DNA from: Drosophila miranda
Lineage: Eukaryota > Arthropoda > Insecta > Diptera > Drosophilidae
Reading direction: 5' to 3'
Length of the DNA stretch: 64,000 nucleotides
Assembly: GCF_003369915.1 (NCBI RefSeq)
Contig: NC_046675.1
Coordinates: forward strand, 11,098,001 to 11,162,000
This document shows positions 33,673-45,349 of this stretch, piece by piece (the stretch's first letter is position 1; each line of letters starts with the position of its first letter). The translations under genes were made by a program, and so were the position numbers. The notes beneath the pieces are model-generated. The model saw nothing but the letters and a program-made list of their open reading frames with translations, was not told the DNA's origin and ran no database searches.

Positions 33673-35115
33673 ATGTCTGCATCAAATTTAGATAAAAAAC
33701 CGGACGTAAAGCCGCCTCCTGGGCTGAAGGCCATCATAGATCACCTCTTCCAGGTGTATCCCGACCAGCCGAATCCCCTGCAGGTGACCACGCTGCTGAA
33801 GTACTGGTTGGGAGGTCAGGATCCGCTGGACTACATCAGTATGTACAACAACAAAGGAGATGCAGAGAAGAATGTCCCCCCGCATTGGCACTACATCAGT
33901 TTTGGGCTCAGCGACCTGCACGGCGACGAGCGTGTCCATCTGCAGGAGGAGCAGTCGCATCGGTCGGGGATGGGATTTGAGCTGACGTTCCGGCTGGCAA
34001 AGACGGAGGCTGAGCTGCAACAGGAACAGGAGTGTCCGGAGAAGCCCCTTCGGCCTCCCACATGGCCAGCCAATCTGCTCCAAGCCATTGGCCGGTACTG
34101 TTTCCAAACGGGCAACGGCTTGTGTTTTGGCGACAACATACCCTGGCGCAAGAGTCTGGATGGCAGCGAAAACTCCATGCTGCAGAGTCTGCTGGTCGCA
34201 CAGGATCCTCAGCTGGGCTGCATCGAGACACCGTTTGGCACCGTTGACTTTTGTCAGATTGTTGGCGTCTTTGAGCACGAGCTGGAGCAAGCTTCGCGCT
34301 GGAACGGGCGCGGGGTTTTGAATTTCCTGCGCGAGGATATCCAGACAGGCGGCGAGTGGCTGGTTACAAACATGGAACGAACAATGAGTGTGTTTGAGCT
34401 GTTTCCCGAGACGTTGATCAATCTGCAAGACGACCTCGAGAAGCAGGGCTCCGACTTGGCTGGAATTAATGCAGATTTCACTTTTAAGGAAACGAAGCCG
34501 ACCATAGTCAAGCAGGAGGTCGATTTCCAGTCCCTCAGTGAACGGTGTGCCACCGAGGAGAACAACCGCCCGATGACGGAGTCGCAAATGAAGCGGGAGG
34601 AACCGAGCTTTCCCCAATCGATGTCCCTCAGCAGCAATTCCCTGCACAAGTCCTGTCCCCTTGACTTTCAGCCCCAGGCACCGGACTGCATTTCCCTGGA
34701 TGGCATCGAAATTACCTTGGCCCCAACTGTGGCCAAGTACTTGCTGCTGGCCATCAAGGACCGCATACGGCACGGCCGGCACTTCACCTTCAAGGCGCAG
34801 CATCTGGCCCTGACTCTGGTAGCGGAGACGGTAACAGGAGCCGCTGTCAGCGTCCATGAGCCATACGGCGTTTTGGGCTATTGGATTCAGGTGCTTATAC
34901 CAAATGATCTCGTGCCGCGCATGATGGATGACTTCCGCAATGCAAATCTGGACGAGAACACCGAGCTGACACAACGCCTGCAGTTCGACTGGCCCGACAA
35001 GAACCTGAGGCTGATTCTGGACCAACCGGAGTCCATTCTTCCCATAGCCCCAGGGGTCACAGCCTCAGCTTCAGTCACAGCGATGTCCCTTGATGCAGTT
35101 CCACAGAGCATGTGA
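33673..35115 (+). CDS. Su(fu): Suppressor of fused, Hedgehog pathway inhibitor
   Basis: Binds and restrains the Gli-type factor Ci in the cytoplasm and nucleus. One uninterrupted exon gives 480 aa. The start at 33673 (MSASNLDKKPDVKPPPGLKA) is chosen because the conserved PPPGLKAIIDHLFQVYP follows at once; an in-frame ATG at 33628 would add 15 unrelated residues. The N-terminal SUFU domain contains KYWLGGQDPLDYISMY, HWHYISFGLSDLHGDERVH and GNGLCFGDNIPW. An acidic, serine-rich linker around residues 280-340 includes QMKREEPSFPQSM. The C-terminal domain has ISLDGIEITLAP and GVLGYWIQVLIP. The C terminus carries an alanine/serine/threonine stretch not in my memory of the melanogaster protein. A 445-codon antisense frame inside it is a codon-bias shadow. 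Confidence 0.96.
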   Translation: MSASNLDKKPDVKPPPGLKAIIDHLFQVYPDQPNPLQVTTLLKYWLGGQDPLDYISMYNNKGDAEKNVPPHWHYISFGLSDLHGDERVHLQEEQSHRSGMGFELTFRLAKTEAELQQEQECPEKPLRPPTWPANLLQAIGRYCFQTGNGLCFGDNIPWRKSLDGSENSMLQSLLVAQDPQLGCIETPFGTVDFCQIVGVFEHELEQASRWNGRGVLNFLREDIQTGGEWLVTNMERTMSVFELFPETLINLQDDLEKQGSDLAGINADFTFKETKPTIVKQEVDFQSLSERCATEENNRPMTESQMKREEPSFPQSMSLSSNSLHKSCPLDFQPQAPDCISLDGIEITLAPTVAKYLLLAIKDRIRHGRHFTFKAQHLALTLVAETVTGAAVSVHEPYGVLGYWIQVLIPNDLVPRMMDDFRNANLDENTELTQRLQFDWPDKNLRLILDQPESILPIAPGVTASASVTAMSLDAVPQSM

Positions 35116-37177
35116 AACCGGCGAGCTACTAGGAGTTAGTATTATTATCATAAATTAATTGAAAAAAATCTTCTTCCACTAACACGTAAGTTTTATATTG
35201 TATATTTGTGTCTAATACATGTGGCCTTTGCTCCCAGCCGGAGTCCAGTCAAAATATATTCATATACTCGTACCCGAAGCCACTGTTGTACGTGCTTTTG
35301 ATCCAGCTAAAGCGCCAGGAGGGAACATAACAATTCCCCGGATGAGTCAGTTGGGTTCAACTTGTTGAGCGCCTGTGAAGAGGCATCGGACGCCGGGTTT
35401 TCTTTTGACGGCAACGGATATGCCCACTTTAGAGTTGCCGAAGTCAACGTCACCTCCCAATTGACGGCACTGCGCAGTGGCCTCTGTGGTCCACCCGAGA
35501 TGCTTCAGTTTCTAATTCTGGGAATTGATCAATTAGAGGCCTTTTTCGATTCCGTTGCGGCCAAATTGAATAGACACCGGTTGTCCGTCGATCATGTGAT
35601 TTGTCCGCCTTTGGAGACGGCTTCTTCTGGCTTCTGGGCCAGCCCAAAATTATACACCCGACATTCTATCCATCTATCACTCAGAGCCAGACCAGAGCCG
35701 ATGGGAGCTGGGAACTGGTGGAGCTTTTAGCGCCCGTTTGTTTTTGTGCCCATCTTCGTCGGTTGCCTAGGTGAAATTTGTTTACCCCAGAGAACGCGCC
35801 GAAGTGTCGTGAACATTTTTGCAACCAGCTCGTGGAAAATAATTCAATTTTTCTTCATTCCGCTGCCGACAACGCAAGCGGTCGGTTGTGTGGTTCGCTC
35901 GCTGATTGGTCTCTCAGTCTCTGTCTCTGTCCCGACACACGACACCACTTCGGTCAGTGGCAGGCGGTTTGAGTGCGCGCTTTCCTTAGTGTCTTCGCCG
36001 GAATCTTGAAGTGGATCTTACGTTTGCAGCAAATCCGGGCTAACATGTACGTAGAGATGCCTCCGCAGGGTTTGTCTGTCCTGGCGCTCTCCTGCTCTGG
36101 CAGTTGCATAATGGCAAAAGTGACGTGACCTTCGTTTTCGGTTGTGACGCCCCCTTGGGTGAACTGCCGGCCCGCCGCCCCGCCGGTGCGTCGTATATTC
36201 AAGCAGACACGTGCACGATAGTACGAATTTCTTTGATAGTCGAGCAACAATGTGGTTTTAGTATTCTGTCGAGCAATTCGCATTACATTGAATTTTCGCT
36301 TTTCGGCAGTTTTTTTCGGCTGCCGGCCCCACTGTGATGGGGGGAAAGAAACGTTCGAATACACAGCGAACCGTAAACTTGCACTGTCCCCGGCGTGCAC
36401 TATGCAAGGGCATGCATATGCATATCTTTAGAATGCGGCAAATTGAGTAATTCTGTTATCGCATGTAATGCAATCTAAATTTTGTTCAACCCAAAGAATG
36501 TGATATAATGCTGCTGACCAGATATTAGGCGTTGTAAAATTAAAATTATATATGCACTTGAAATCGAGAAGAGCCCACGTAAAAAGTAAAATCATTGTTT
36601 ATATATAAGACTATTTCAAAGATTCTACTATCTGGATTCAGGCTAGATTGTTGTCTAGTAAAATAATGTTTAAGTATTAGGTAAAAAGGATATATCCTTG
36701 GTAGCTCTATTTTCCTCACTAAAGTGTACCCCTGTGCGGCTTGCAGTTTCCAAGATTATCCATCATTATACTTTTAATAGATTTCTGTATCCTTTCGCTA
36801 CCCCTCTTTAGATCGTACATATAGATACTTTCTTTGTCTGCTCATTTAGTTGGATTCTGGAACTGTTGGCAATGTAAATTGTAATTCCCTGAGCGGTCGG
36901 GACTGGCAAACAAAGATAAACGTGTCCAAATATTTGGCTGGCCAATTCCCTCAGTCTGTGATAATTTCCTGCAAATGGGGCGGCGCTGGGAGCGATAGCA
37001 TTTCGGCAGTTGACTGTCAACAGCATAAATATTTTGGGTGCAATGCAATGACTGATTAAGATGCACATTTATACGTACTCCCAGCATACTTGACACGCGT
37101 ACACTTAACCACCCCCTTGATCGTATTTGCAGTCAGCTAACAGCCCACAGCCAACAGAAAGAGAAAGACCCGCAGCC
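35116..37177. other. Intergenic region between Su(fu) and kar
   Basis: No secure gene. A frame near 35340-35500 encodes GFSFDGNGYAHFRV, resembling the start of a laminin-G domain, but degenerates. ATGCATAT motifs lie near 36412-36424. The right end should hold the kar promoter and 5' UTR. Confidence 0.4.
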
Positions 37178-40100
37178 ATGGCCGAGAACGAACCGCTGAA
37201 CGAGACACAGAAGCAGGTGAATGGTCGCATCCTGCCCAGCAACGGACACATATCACCGGGATCCAGCAATGGCCAGGTGCATGCCAATGGCAGGAGCCTG
37301 GTCAAGACGCCGTCCCTGGCGAATGGGAACGGGACGGCCAACGGCACACACATCGAGGCGCCCTGCTGTCGCGACATACACGGCAAGGAGCCGCCGGATG
37401 GCGGAGCCAGGGCCTGGCTCGTCATGGTCAGTGCCTTCCTCTGCAACGGCATCATCTTCGGTTTCATCAACACCTACGGCGTGCTGCACTCGCTGCTGAG
37501 CGACCGCCTCACAGCACTGGGTGACCCGGAGGCCTCCAGTAAAGCGGGTGAGTCCGAGTCTCATGGGGGTGTGGTGCGGATGGGCCCCAAGACAGACCTA
37601 GCAATTTGCGGACATAATCCCTTCACTCCACGACAGATGGCCCAGCGGCAAATTGATTCTGAATTTATGACAAATTTCTGGCGTTGATTGTAATTATGCA
37701 GAAGGAGAGCGCAAATGAGATTAGATGGGAACTGGACAGTTGTTTTTCAAGCCATTATCTGCTATATAGTCAGCCTACATATTGTACTTATAGTATATAA
37801 TGTGAAATATATTTTGTATGGCTTTGATAGCACCCTGAGGGGTCTTAGGTTTTGATTTTTATTATTCAAGCAACCAAAAATTGATTCATATATTGCTCAG
37901 GCTTGGAAGTATTTGGTTTGCTTGAGAATAATATTTCTATAGGCATTTATTCAGAGCTGCTCAAGACATAAAATTTCTGATAAATTTGGAAATGAGAATA
38001 TGGGTAATATAGGATTATATTCATAGATATTAGAAAACAAGGAAAAATGTTAGAAGTTTGGTTGGATTATGTTAAGAACATCGTTCCTGTGGCAGATATT
38101 TGCAATAATCGTTCGATCTTGGGAGCTCCGCCTTATAAACATTCATCGAATCGATGGTTCGCTGCACACTGATCCAGACAGGTGTAGAACGTGTGCACCC
38201 AGTAAGCATGCTCTTCCGACCTGATTCGAGTACCTATGATCTTTATCATTTCCGAATCTAACGTGCTTTTCGATGGCTGTGTAAACTTTACCCCCAAACG
38301 CACATCGTGGCGGCTGCTGTTGTTGCTGTTATTGCTGTTTTTGCTGGGTTCAATAAAACGTTGTAGTACGTAGTAGGAATGACGATATAGGAATCCAAAG
38401 TGCCAACATCAAGTGAATTAAATTGCTAAAAGTTGATTGGATCACAAAGCATTATTCAACACCCGGCGTCGGCCAGGGCGAGGGCGATGTCAAGTCTGTT
38501 GGAGTCTGCTAGAGTTGAGTTGCTCGATGTAAAGGGAATAATTTTGCGTGTCAAACAGACACCCACAAAGGTCTGGTTAACACCAGCTGGACCTGGGCAT
38601 GGGCCTGGGCCTAAAGAGTCAGTGCGCATGTTTGGATTGGCGGAATGTCGAGCAGAGTTCAAATCGGTTATGAGTGTTTGTCAAGGTTTGCTGGCGGCCT
38701 GCATTACGCATACGCAGCGTGGAGCTCATGCATTGGGGGCACGGACGCCGGGGCGCTTTGAAGAGGCGTAGCGCCTGCCAGATGCCCGAAAGCAGAAGGC
38801 AAAAGCCGCAAACAAAGACGGCAAACGGCATGCAGCCAAGAGTAGCAAGAATGGCAAGAGTGTGCACCCGCCACTGACCCAGTTACTTGGTCCGCTGGCG
38901 CTGCTGGCGCTGGTGCTGCCGCTGCCGTCGAAGCCCAGCAAGTGCTTCACTGCTTGACAGCGATCCTCCTCAGCCATGGGCCCGGAGCTCCCAGCAGATG
39001 CAGTAGCAGAAGCAGCGGCTGACTGGCTTTAGTTCCGCAATATGATTAAAACTTGACGTAATCCGAACCTGAGCCGTCCACGGCTCTGCGAGGAGGTGTT
39101 GTGCCATATTTTGCGACTTTTATCGCTTTTCAGTCTCGGTCCACTACCACTGCCAATCCCTCAGTTTCTATTCGTCAATTAATTGTCAGTCTATTGTCAA
39201 TTATACACTTCTATGGGCACATTACAATCACTTAACTGTAGCTTATCTATGTATATCAGAGAACTTTCGCAAAGGTCAAGATCAATCATTCAATTATCCA
39301 TACAAATCATTGGCCAGATCCGATGCAATTCCGTTGCATATTGCGTCAGATAAGGCATGAGAAATGGGTTCCTAGCTGTCGTCCCCATTGAATATGAAGC
39401 GTGCTAAAAATACACTGATTTATTTTGGCTAGTCCTCCCCTTTCCCACACACAGACAATCGCTAGACGCCGGCCGCCGGCCGCCAGAGATCTCATGTAAT
39501 CTCTTCCGACTCGGTTTCTTTTTTAGATTTTTGGCTTCTGTTCAAGAAGGCATTCGCTAGGCTATTATCTAATAATTCTCTACGCAGCTCTCTCATACTC
39601 TCACTGTCACTAAGACACAATGCCATTGACTAGCGGCGGGGGGAGCTGGGGGTGGCATGCAACAGAACAGCGGCCACACCATCGCCTTCGCCTGTGGCAT
39701 TGACATTGACTGTTGCCTTTGTCAAGATACGAGTAGCTTCCACTTGACTGGGCGAGTGGCAGATTGTTTCTACTCACAGTGAATACTTGGTTATACGCAC
39801 TTTTGAAAGATTGAACTTGCTAATGCTGGGATCACTAAAGAGACTCAGAAGCAGTTATAGAATCACATTTTTTAAAGAGTAGAATATACACAAACCAGTG
39901 GATTTAAATAGAACTTTCTATCGAGCTTGCACTGTAAGAATTATTATATTTATGTGGCCGCAGGCCTTGTGTTTTTGTTTTCTGTGGTATTGGTGTCATA
40001 TCAAATGATCAATAAATATTTATAAACCCTCCAAAGTAGGTGAAATTCTATTATAGATGCTAATAATATTCTTCTTAAAGACAGTGCAATTTTAGGTGCT

Positions 40101-42804
40101 GATAAAATACTTTATGCTTACGAATATTTCTATGAGCGTCAGAATGGTATATATAATTTATACTTTCATGTTCTAAGCAATTAACAATAGAACATAAAGA
40201 TTATTTTATATTTGAAATTGACCGGAACTAGAGATAAGCTTTTCGCCTATGTAGCACGCGTGGGGCAAGTACCTAAAACATTGAGTCTACCATGATCTTA
40301 TAAATTGAACTGGCGATACGAAATTTCCTTGAAATTCAACATGAAGTTGATTATATTCTGGTATTCCTTTGAAAACTACGTACTATATAGTTTGATAGTA
40401 GTAGTTGTACTACAAGTATGCTGGGAATCCTAAACTATTTCGAGCAGTGAGCTTTATGCGACTCCGTCCGGATGGACTTTGGGACAATGGGCACTCGTTC
40501 GGCTGATGATGATGATGACAATTGCTCATCGGCGCAGTGGGGCTTCGGTCGGCTGTGACGGACTATCTCAACATTAGATCGGCTGTGGATGAGAAGCGAA
40601 CAAAGAATTAACCTGATTCTGTCAATCGAATATCAATTTGAGCGGCCAAAGTAGAACAAACGAAAGTGTTTACTCGATGCCCACAATTAGATTGGATTTC
40701 CCACTTGTGCTCGCAGAGTTCAGCGGAAAATTATTGTCGAGCGGACAAAAATTTAAATCTGGATCCCCTTCCCATACGAACAAGAGGCCAAGAGGCCTAC
40801 AGCCTCCGATTCCCACCAAGTGTGGCGCGATCGAGTTACCCGCCATCCAATCATCCACCTGGAAGCTGAAAGCAAAAACGTGGAATCGTTGCTAACTGCC
40901 AGACAAGTTAGAGCCTGGCTCGTTTCACAATTAACCGCAAATGCGTGAGATTCGATTTGTCAGACGAAAGTGGTCTGTCTCAGCGAAACCGACAGTTGGT
41001 CAACAAAGCAACAGATCAGAATGATTATCTTATTTGAGAAAGCTATGAAACACTTTAGGATTATCTGTGAATGAAATATAAACGATCTAACCGGGATATA
41101 TACATATATTTGTATCTTCTTATAGAATGTCCTCTCACATTTCGCTTCTTTTTTTCAGCTCTCGTTGGCTCCCTGGCCATTGGCACCACATTCCTCTTTT
41201 CCACAGTCGCCGGCTGTCTGACGGACAAGATCGGGCTCCGGCTGACCACCTTCGCTGGCGGAGTTCTCTCGGCCGGGGGCCTGTTGCTGTCCTCGTTCTT
41301 TACCGAGAACATCAGTGCCCTGTACTTCAGCTATGGGATCATGTTTGGTCTTGGCGCGGCCCTGGCCTACACACCCACTCTTGCCATACTGGGGCACTAC
41401 TTCAAGCGGTACCTGGGCAAGGTGAGCGGGTTCGTGACTGCGGGTTCCAGCGTCTTCACTGTGATACTGCCGCCCTGCCTGGACAGTCTTCTGGGCGGCT
41501 ACGGCCTGGAGGCCACGCTGAGGGTGAGTGGTTCGGACCAGAGTTTTCTCTCAGTGAATTTGAGCACTTTGAAAATTCCACATTCCAGATTATGAGTCTC
41601 ATGTCCGCCTTCATAATTGTGTGTTCCTTCGTGTACAAGCCGCTGCATCCGCCGCCGGATCCGCCCAAAAAGAAGCCAGGACGGTCGCGCATCAACCTCT
41701 TCCTGCGCTCCATTGTCAACGTGGAGATCTGGAAGCGCAAGCGTTTCGTTATCTGGGCTCTCTGCGTACCGCTGGCCCTGTTCGGATACTTTGTGCCCTA
41801 CGTCCATATGATGCAGTTCGTGAAGACGACATTCCCTGGCGAGGATGTCAACCTGCCGGTTATGTGCATTGGCATCACGTCCGGCATTGGACGCCTGATC
41901 TTCGGCATCATTGCCGACATGCCCGGTGTGAATCGCATGTATCTGCAGCAGCTGTCGCTGGTATCCATTGGCGTCGTGACTCTGCTGCTGCCTCTGACCA
42001 ACTCATATGTGGTCCTGGTCTCTTTCACCCTGGTTATGGGCCTCTTCGATGGCTGCTTCATCTCCCTGCTGGGTCCGATTGCCTATGAGATCTGTGGACC
42101 CTCTGGTGCCACACAGGCGATTGGCTTCCTCCTGGGATTGAGCTCTATTCCCCTTACCGTGGGGCCACCAGTGGCCGGTATGATCTTCGATGGCACGGGA
42201 TCGTACACGGTTCCATTTGTATTGGCTGGACTGCCACCGTTGGTGGGCTCCTCGCTGCTGTTCCTCATCAAGTGCGTGAAGGATGACAACAACGCCGCCA
42301 GTCCGCTTCGAGCTGTGGCACTGCCCAACGGGGACATTGAGATTGCCAGCAATGGAAATCATCTTTCGGGTGGTGAGACCTTATCATAATCGGATGAGTA
42401 TGTACATATTTACCCACGATATCTATTCCATAGGCACCAAATCCAGCGCTCCTCTCATGGGTGCGGCGGCCACGAACGGCGTTAATGGAGTATCACCGAC
42501 GGCCCTCAGCAACGGACATGGACATGTGGACAACGGAACTGGTTTGTACTCTGCTTCACTTTGCCTTCCCAGCGACGACTTCGGTCAGCGCCGGCCTAGT
42601 ATTACTGCTCGCTCCGCCTTGGGCTCAGCCCCAGCCCAGACCCCGGTTCTCGATCCTCCCTGTAGCTCGAATTATACTAACTCGGGCTCTCTCCTGCCCA
42701 GCTGCTCGCACACTGTCCTTCTTGGCCCTGGGTCGAGCATGTCCAGGCCATTGACAGACGGGACCGATACCAAAAAGCGTCGCTATACCTATTCCGTCTA
42801 TTAA
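37178..42804 (+). CDS. kar: Monocarboxylate transporter, SLC16 / MFS family
   Basis: Twelve-span proton- or facilitator-type transporter of monocarboxylates or aromatic amino acids. Exons 37178-37547, 41159-41523, 41589-42372 and 42434-42804 join in phase to 629 aa. A glycine/asparagine-rich cytosolic N terminus (NGHISPGSSNGQVHANG) precedes PPDGGARAWLVMVSAFL, the SLC16 signature before helix 1. LVGSLAIGTTFLFSTVAGCL, YGIMFGLGAALAYTP and GLFDGCFISLLGPIAYE are membrane spans. A cytosolic loop (PPPDPPKKKPGRSR) divides the halves. The last exon reads through to 42804 as serine/glycine-rich tail; an unproven intron beginning at 42541 might remove part of it. Identification as karmoisin rests on family and on adjacency to Su(fu), both known at 87C8. 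The start follows a good GCAGCCATGG context. Confidence 0.85.
37548..41158 (+). other. Large first intron of the monocarboxylate transporter gene
   Basis: A 3.6-kb intron with strong ends (G|GTGAGT and TTTTTTTCAG|CT). It includes a GAT run near 40505-40517. A possible minus-strand start exon at 38890-38977 (MAEEDRCQAVKHLLGFDG) is reported as a finding. Otherwise nothing coding was seen. Confidence 0.6.
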
Positions 42805-43068
42805 CCCGACCGTCCTCCCACACCATTTCATATGCATATCCATAGTTATTGACTGGTAGATGTGCTCTCACTCGTATCTGTTTACTGTGCTTACACTATT
42901 CCATAGGGTAATAGAGTGATTTTTTATTCGAATAGCATGACTAAGACACGCTTCCATCCATTTGCCGCACACCCATCCAATCCCATCCCATCCCATCCCA
43001 TACCCACCTGTAGTTGAGTTTTCCAATGCTTTCTAGATCTTAAGTCTCATCGACCCAGAGCTTCTGTA

Positions 43069-43074
43069 AATAAA
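43069..43074 (+). terminator. Likely kar polyadenylation signal
   Basis: AATAAA lies 265 bp after the kar stop, within CTGTAAATAAAATGC. It ends just before the possible convergent small gene at 43096-43313. Confidence 0.5.
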
Positions 43075-43095
43075 ATGCTTTACGTAAATAACCAA

Positions 43096-43313
43096 TTATT
43101 TGAATCCGAACTGTAGAGAAGCCATCGCATGGAGCTTGCACTGCATTCAATGTATTGAGTAAAGATAAATTACATTCAACTGTATTGTCCTGTGAATCTT
43201 TCAGAGAAACTCACCGTTACCGACGGATCGGCTTCGTAGAGAGAGTCGCTGTTGTCGTCCACTAACTCAAAATTCCACAAAACTTTCGAAAAACTTTTGA
43301 AAAGTTCTGCCAT
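43096..43313 (-). CDS. Possible 37-aa microprotein gene convergent with kar
   Basis: Exon 43215-43313 starts in good fly context (GTAAAATGG). It reads MAELFKSFSKVLWNFELVDD followed by NSDSLYEADPSVT, and ends at a strong GTGAGT donor in phase 0. A fitting second exon at 43096-43110 (acceptor CTTCTCTACAG) adds FGFK and a stop across a 104-nt intron. Other acceptors exist, for example one near 43141 giving CKLHAMASLQFGFK. No known family recognised. Upstream context, donor strength and phase support it. The small size keeps confidence low. Confidence 0.35.
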
Positions 43314-44279
43314 TTTACAGCTGCAGTCGCCTCATCGGAGACAGTGCTCAGCCAGCGCAAAAATCGATGGTGTTCATTTTGTATACACCCTTTTACCCAC
43401 AACACACATCATATCGGTGGAGAGACTTGTGCACTATATATGTACATATAGGTACAGATTCTCGTATCCTTCATACGTGCATACTATATTTAGGCTAAGG
43501 CAATTCGCAATCCAAATAAAACTAATCTACTAATTTTTAAATAAATGATACATAGAAAGACTTGTCTTCATTATCTAGGGGCTCCTCAATAAACTAAAAT
43601 TAAAAAAAATAAGCCTATATAGGCTATAATAGATGGAAATTGGATTAATTGATCTCCAGGGCCAGTCCGCACATAATATGTCCGGCTTATTAATATGCAC
43701 TTGGAGTCCCAACAGCCGATCAGATCGAAATATAATTTAATCGATTAAGAAGATATTTGTTGAGCGGGATATAGACCTACAAATGCAGAGTGTGAGAATA
43801 CGTACAACCCCATACATTAAAATACTCAGGTCGCTCAAAAGAAACAGCAAACGAATTGGAGGGACGTCTTCGATAATTTGCCAGATTATCACCCAATAGA
43901 CCTATTGGAGACACCACTTTAACAAAAATGCACCAAAAACTCGACCTCTTGGGTGGTGTGGCCTTCGGACCTGGGGTCCTTGTAGAATGCATTGTGGTAG
44001 TGGTAACCTGGCACACTCGTCTAGTGTCTTTTTGATCCATTTTCATCCGCAGCTTGGTCGCGTTGAACCAGCAGCGTTGAGCAGATTCTCTATTGTATTT
44101 TTAAAATCTTTAAAAGGGAGTGCTTGACGGCGTGACGGCGTTCTTCGATGGAGCCATTAGAGCTCGATAAATCCGTCTCTTGCCGGAGCGCAAGAATATC
44201 AGAGGCAGGGCCATGCGCCGAACGAATCGTCCGAATCGGCTTCTGCGAGTTCGCCCAAGAAGCTAAAAGAGGCAACGCT

Positions 44280-44980
44280 TTATAACACATCTGAATAGGG
44301 AGAGAGAGCTTCACCTGGGCATGGATATTCTTGCCGGACACCGGCAGCGGCAAATTGGGGGAGTCTGGCGTAGCTGGGGGGGATGCAGGGCACGTCCTTG
44401 GCGGAGCTGCGGCTCTGGCCCGACTTGATCAATGTCCCCGGTGCTCCAGTCGCTCCAGTACACGTAGTCCTAGCGGCCAACCAGTATCTGACACTTGTTG
44501 CCATCCAGTAGAGGCGTCTCGTCTCCTCGGATCCGTCCATCGTGGCGCGGCTTATGGAGTCCGAGGCGATTCTGTTCAAGTACATGTACCCGCGACGCGT
44601 CTCGAGGACCAGGGAACGAGGCTTCTCCACCCCCTTCCACAAGAGCACGACTGCTGACATATACGAGGGCGACCTCGATGAGACGAGGCTCCGCATCGGA
44701 CCAGTAGATGTTGCTGGGCAGTCCAGTGGATGCACCGCTCCGCCACAGACACGTTTAGTGCGTGCGCATCGCCCACATCCTTGAAGGGTATCCGCTCGTC
44801 GTCGTGGTTCCGTTCCCCTCGCTGTACTCGGTCGAGATGCGGCCCAATGTGCTCTTGGCGCGAGAACAGCAGGAAGGCGGCAGGCACCACGCAGGGGGCT
44901 CGCTGGGTCGGTACAGGCAGAGGCGGAGCAGGCCCCATTCCCCACGGCACACGCGATCTTGTCGGTCTTTCCATCGCACC
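44280..44980 (-). pseudogene. Decayed LRP-type (YWTD propeller / EGF) pseudogene
   Basis: Pieces of a low-density-lipoprotein-receptor-related protein appear in order on the minus strand but in three frames. [13 protein letters not shown] (EGF-like, near 44928) is followed by [11 protein letters not shown] and [16 protein letters not shown] (propeller start, near 44767). Then come [20 protein letters not shown] and GYMY (near 44597), and SDSISRATMDGSEETRRLYW. Frame changes fall inside a single domain without intron signals, so it is broken rather than spliced. Similarity to LRP5/6 (arrow) is a family-level impression. No intact parent is in the window. Confidence 0.6.
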
Positions 44981-45349
44981 AGACGCCAGAATCCTGAAGA
45001 CGCTGTCCAGATGCCGCTTTCAGACGAACAGCTGTTCCACCCCTACCCCCAGTCCAGGGTCTGGTCTTCTTCCTTTTTCAATTGTTTTCCTATGAAATTC
45101 GTCTTTTGGGGGCTGAGGCAGGTAGTAGTGGGCCCGCTGGTCGTTTCGGCATCGCTGCAGACTCTGTGGCTCGACTTTAACTGTAAATGCGAAGAAGGTG
45201 GAAAGCAGGGAATAGCCGTGGAACAGCGGCTGTTTTTGGGGAGTGCCCTGTGACATCAGGACTTACTGTCATTTGAAGCCACTGTAGGCAGACGCACAAG
45301 GCACTTTTGCTCATACAACACTAGCATAAGCAAACGAGTATCATTCCAA

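Noticed and set aside
33688-35025. 445-codon minus-strand ORF opposite Su(fu)
   Set aside because: It mirrors a strongly conserved coding exon with high third-position GC. The translated sequence has no domain character, and the plus-strand product is certain.
41127-42389. Long alternate-frame start of the kar second exon (MSSHISLLFFSSRWLPGHWH)
   Set aside because: The first part is out of frame with the MCT helices. The real frame (LVGSLAIGTTFL) is entered by the TTTCAG acceptor at 41158, and introns explain the frame change.
42541-42723. Possible extra intron in the last kar exon (GTTTGT donor, CCCAG acceptors)
   Set aside because: The frame is open throughout and the donor is weak, so I kept the exon whole. 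RNA evidence could reverse this.
43777-44046. 89-codon minus-strand ORF left of the LRP pseudogene
   Set aside because: No similarity to the LRP fragment or any family, and no splice context.
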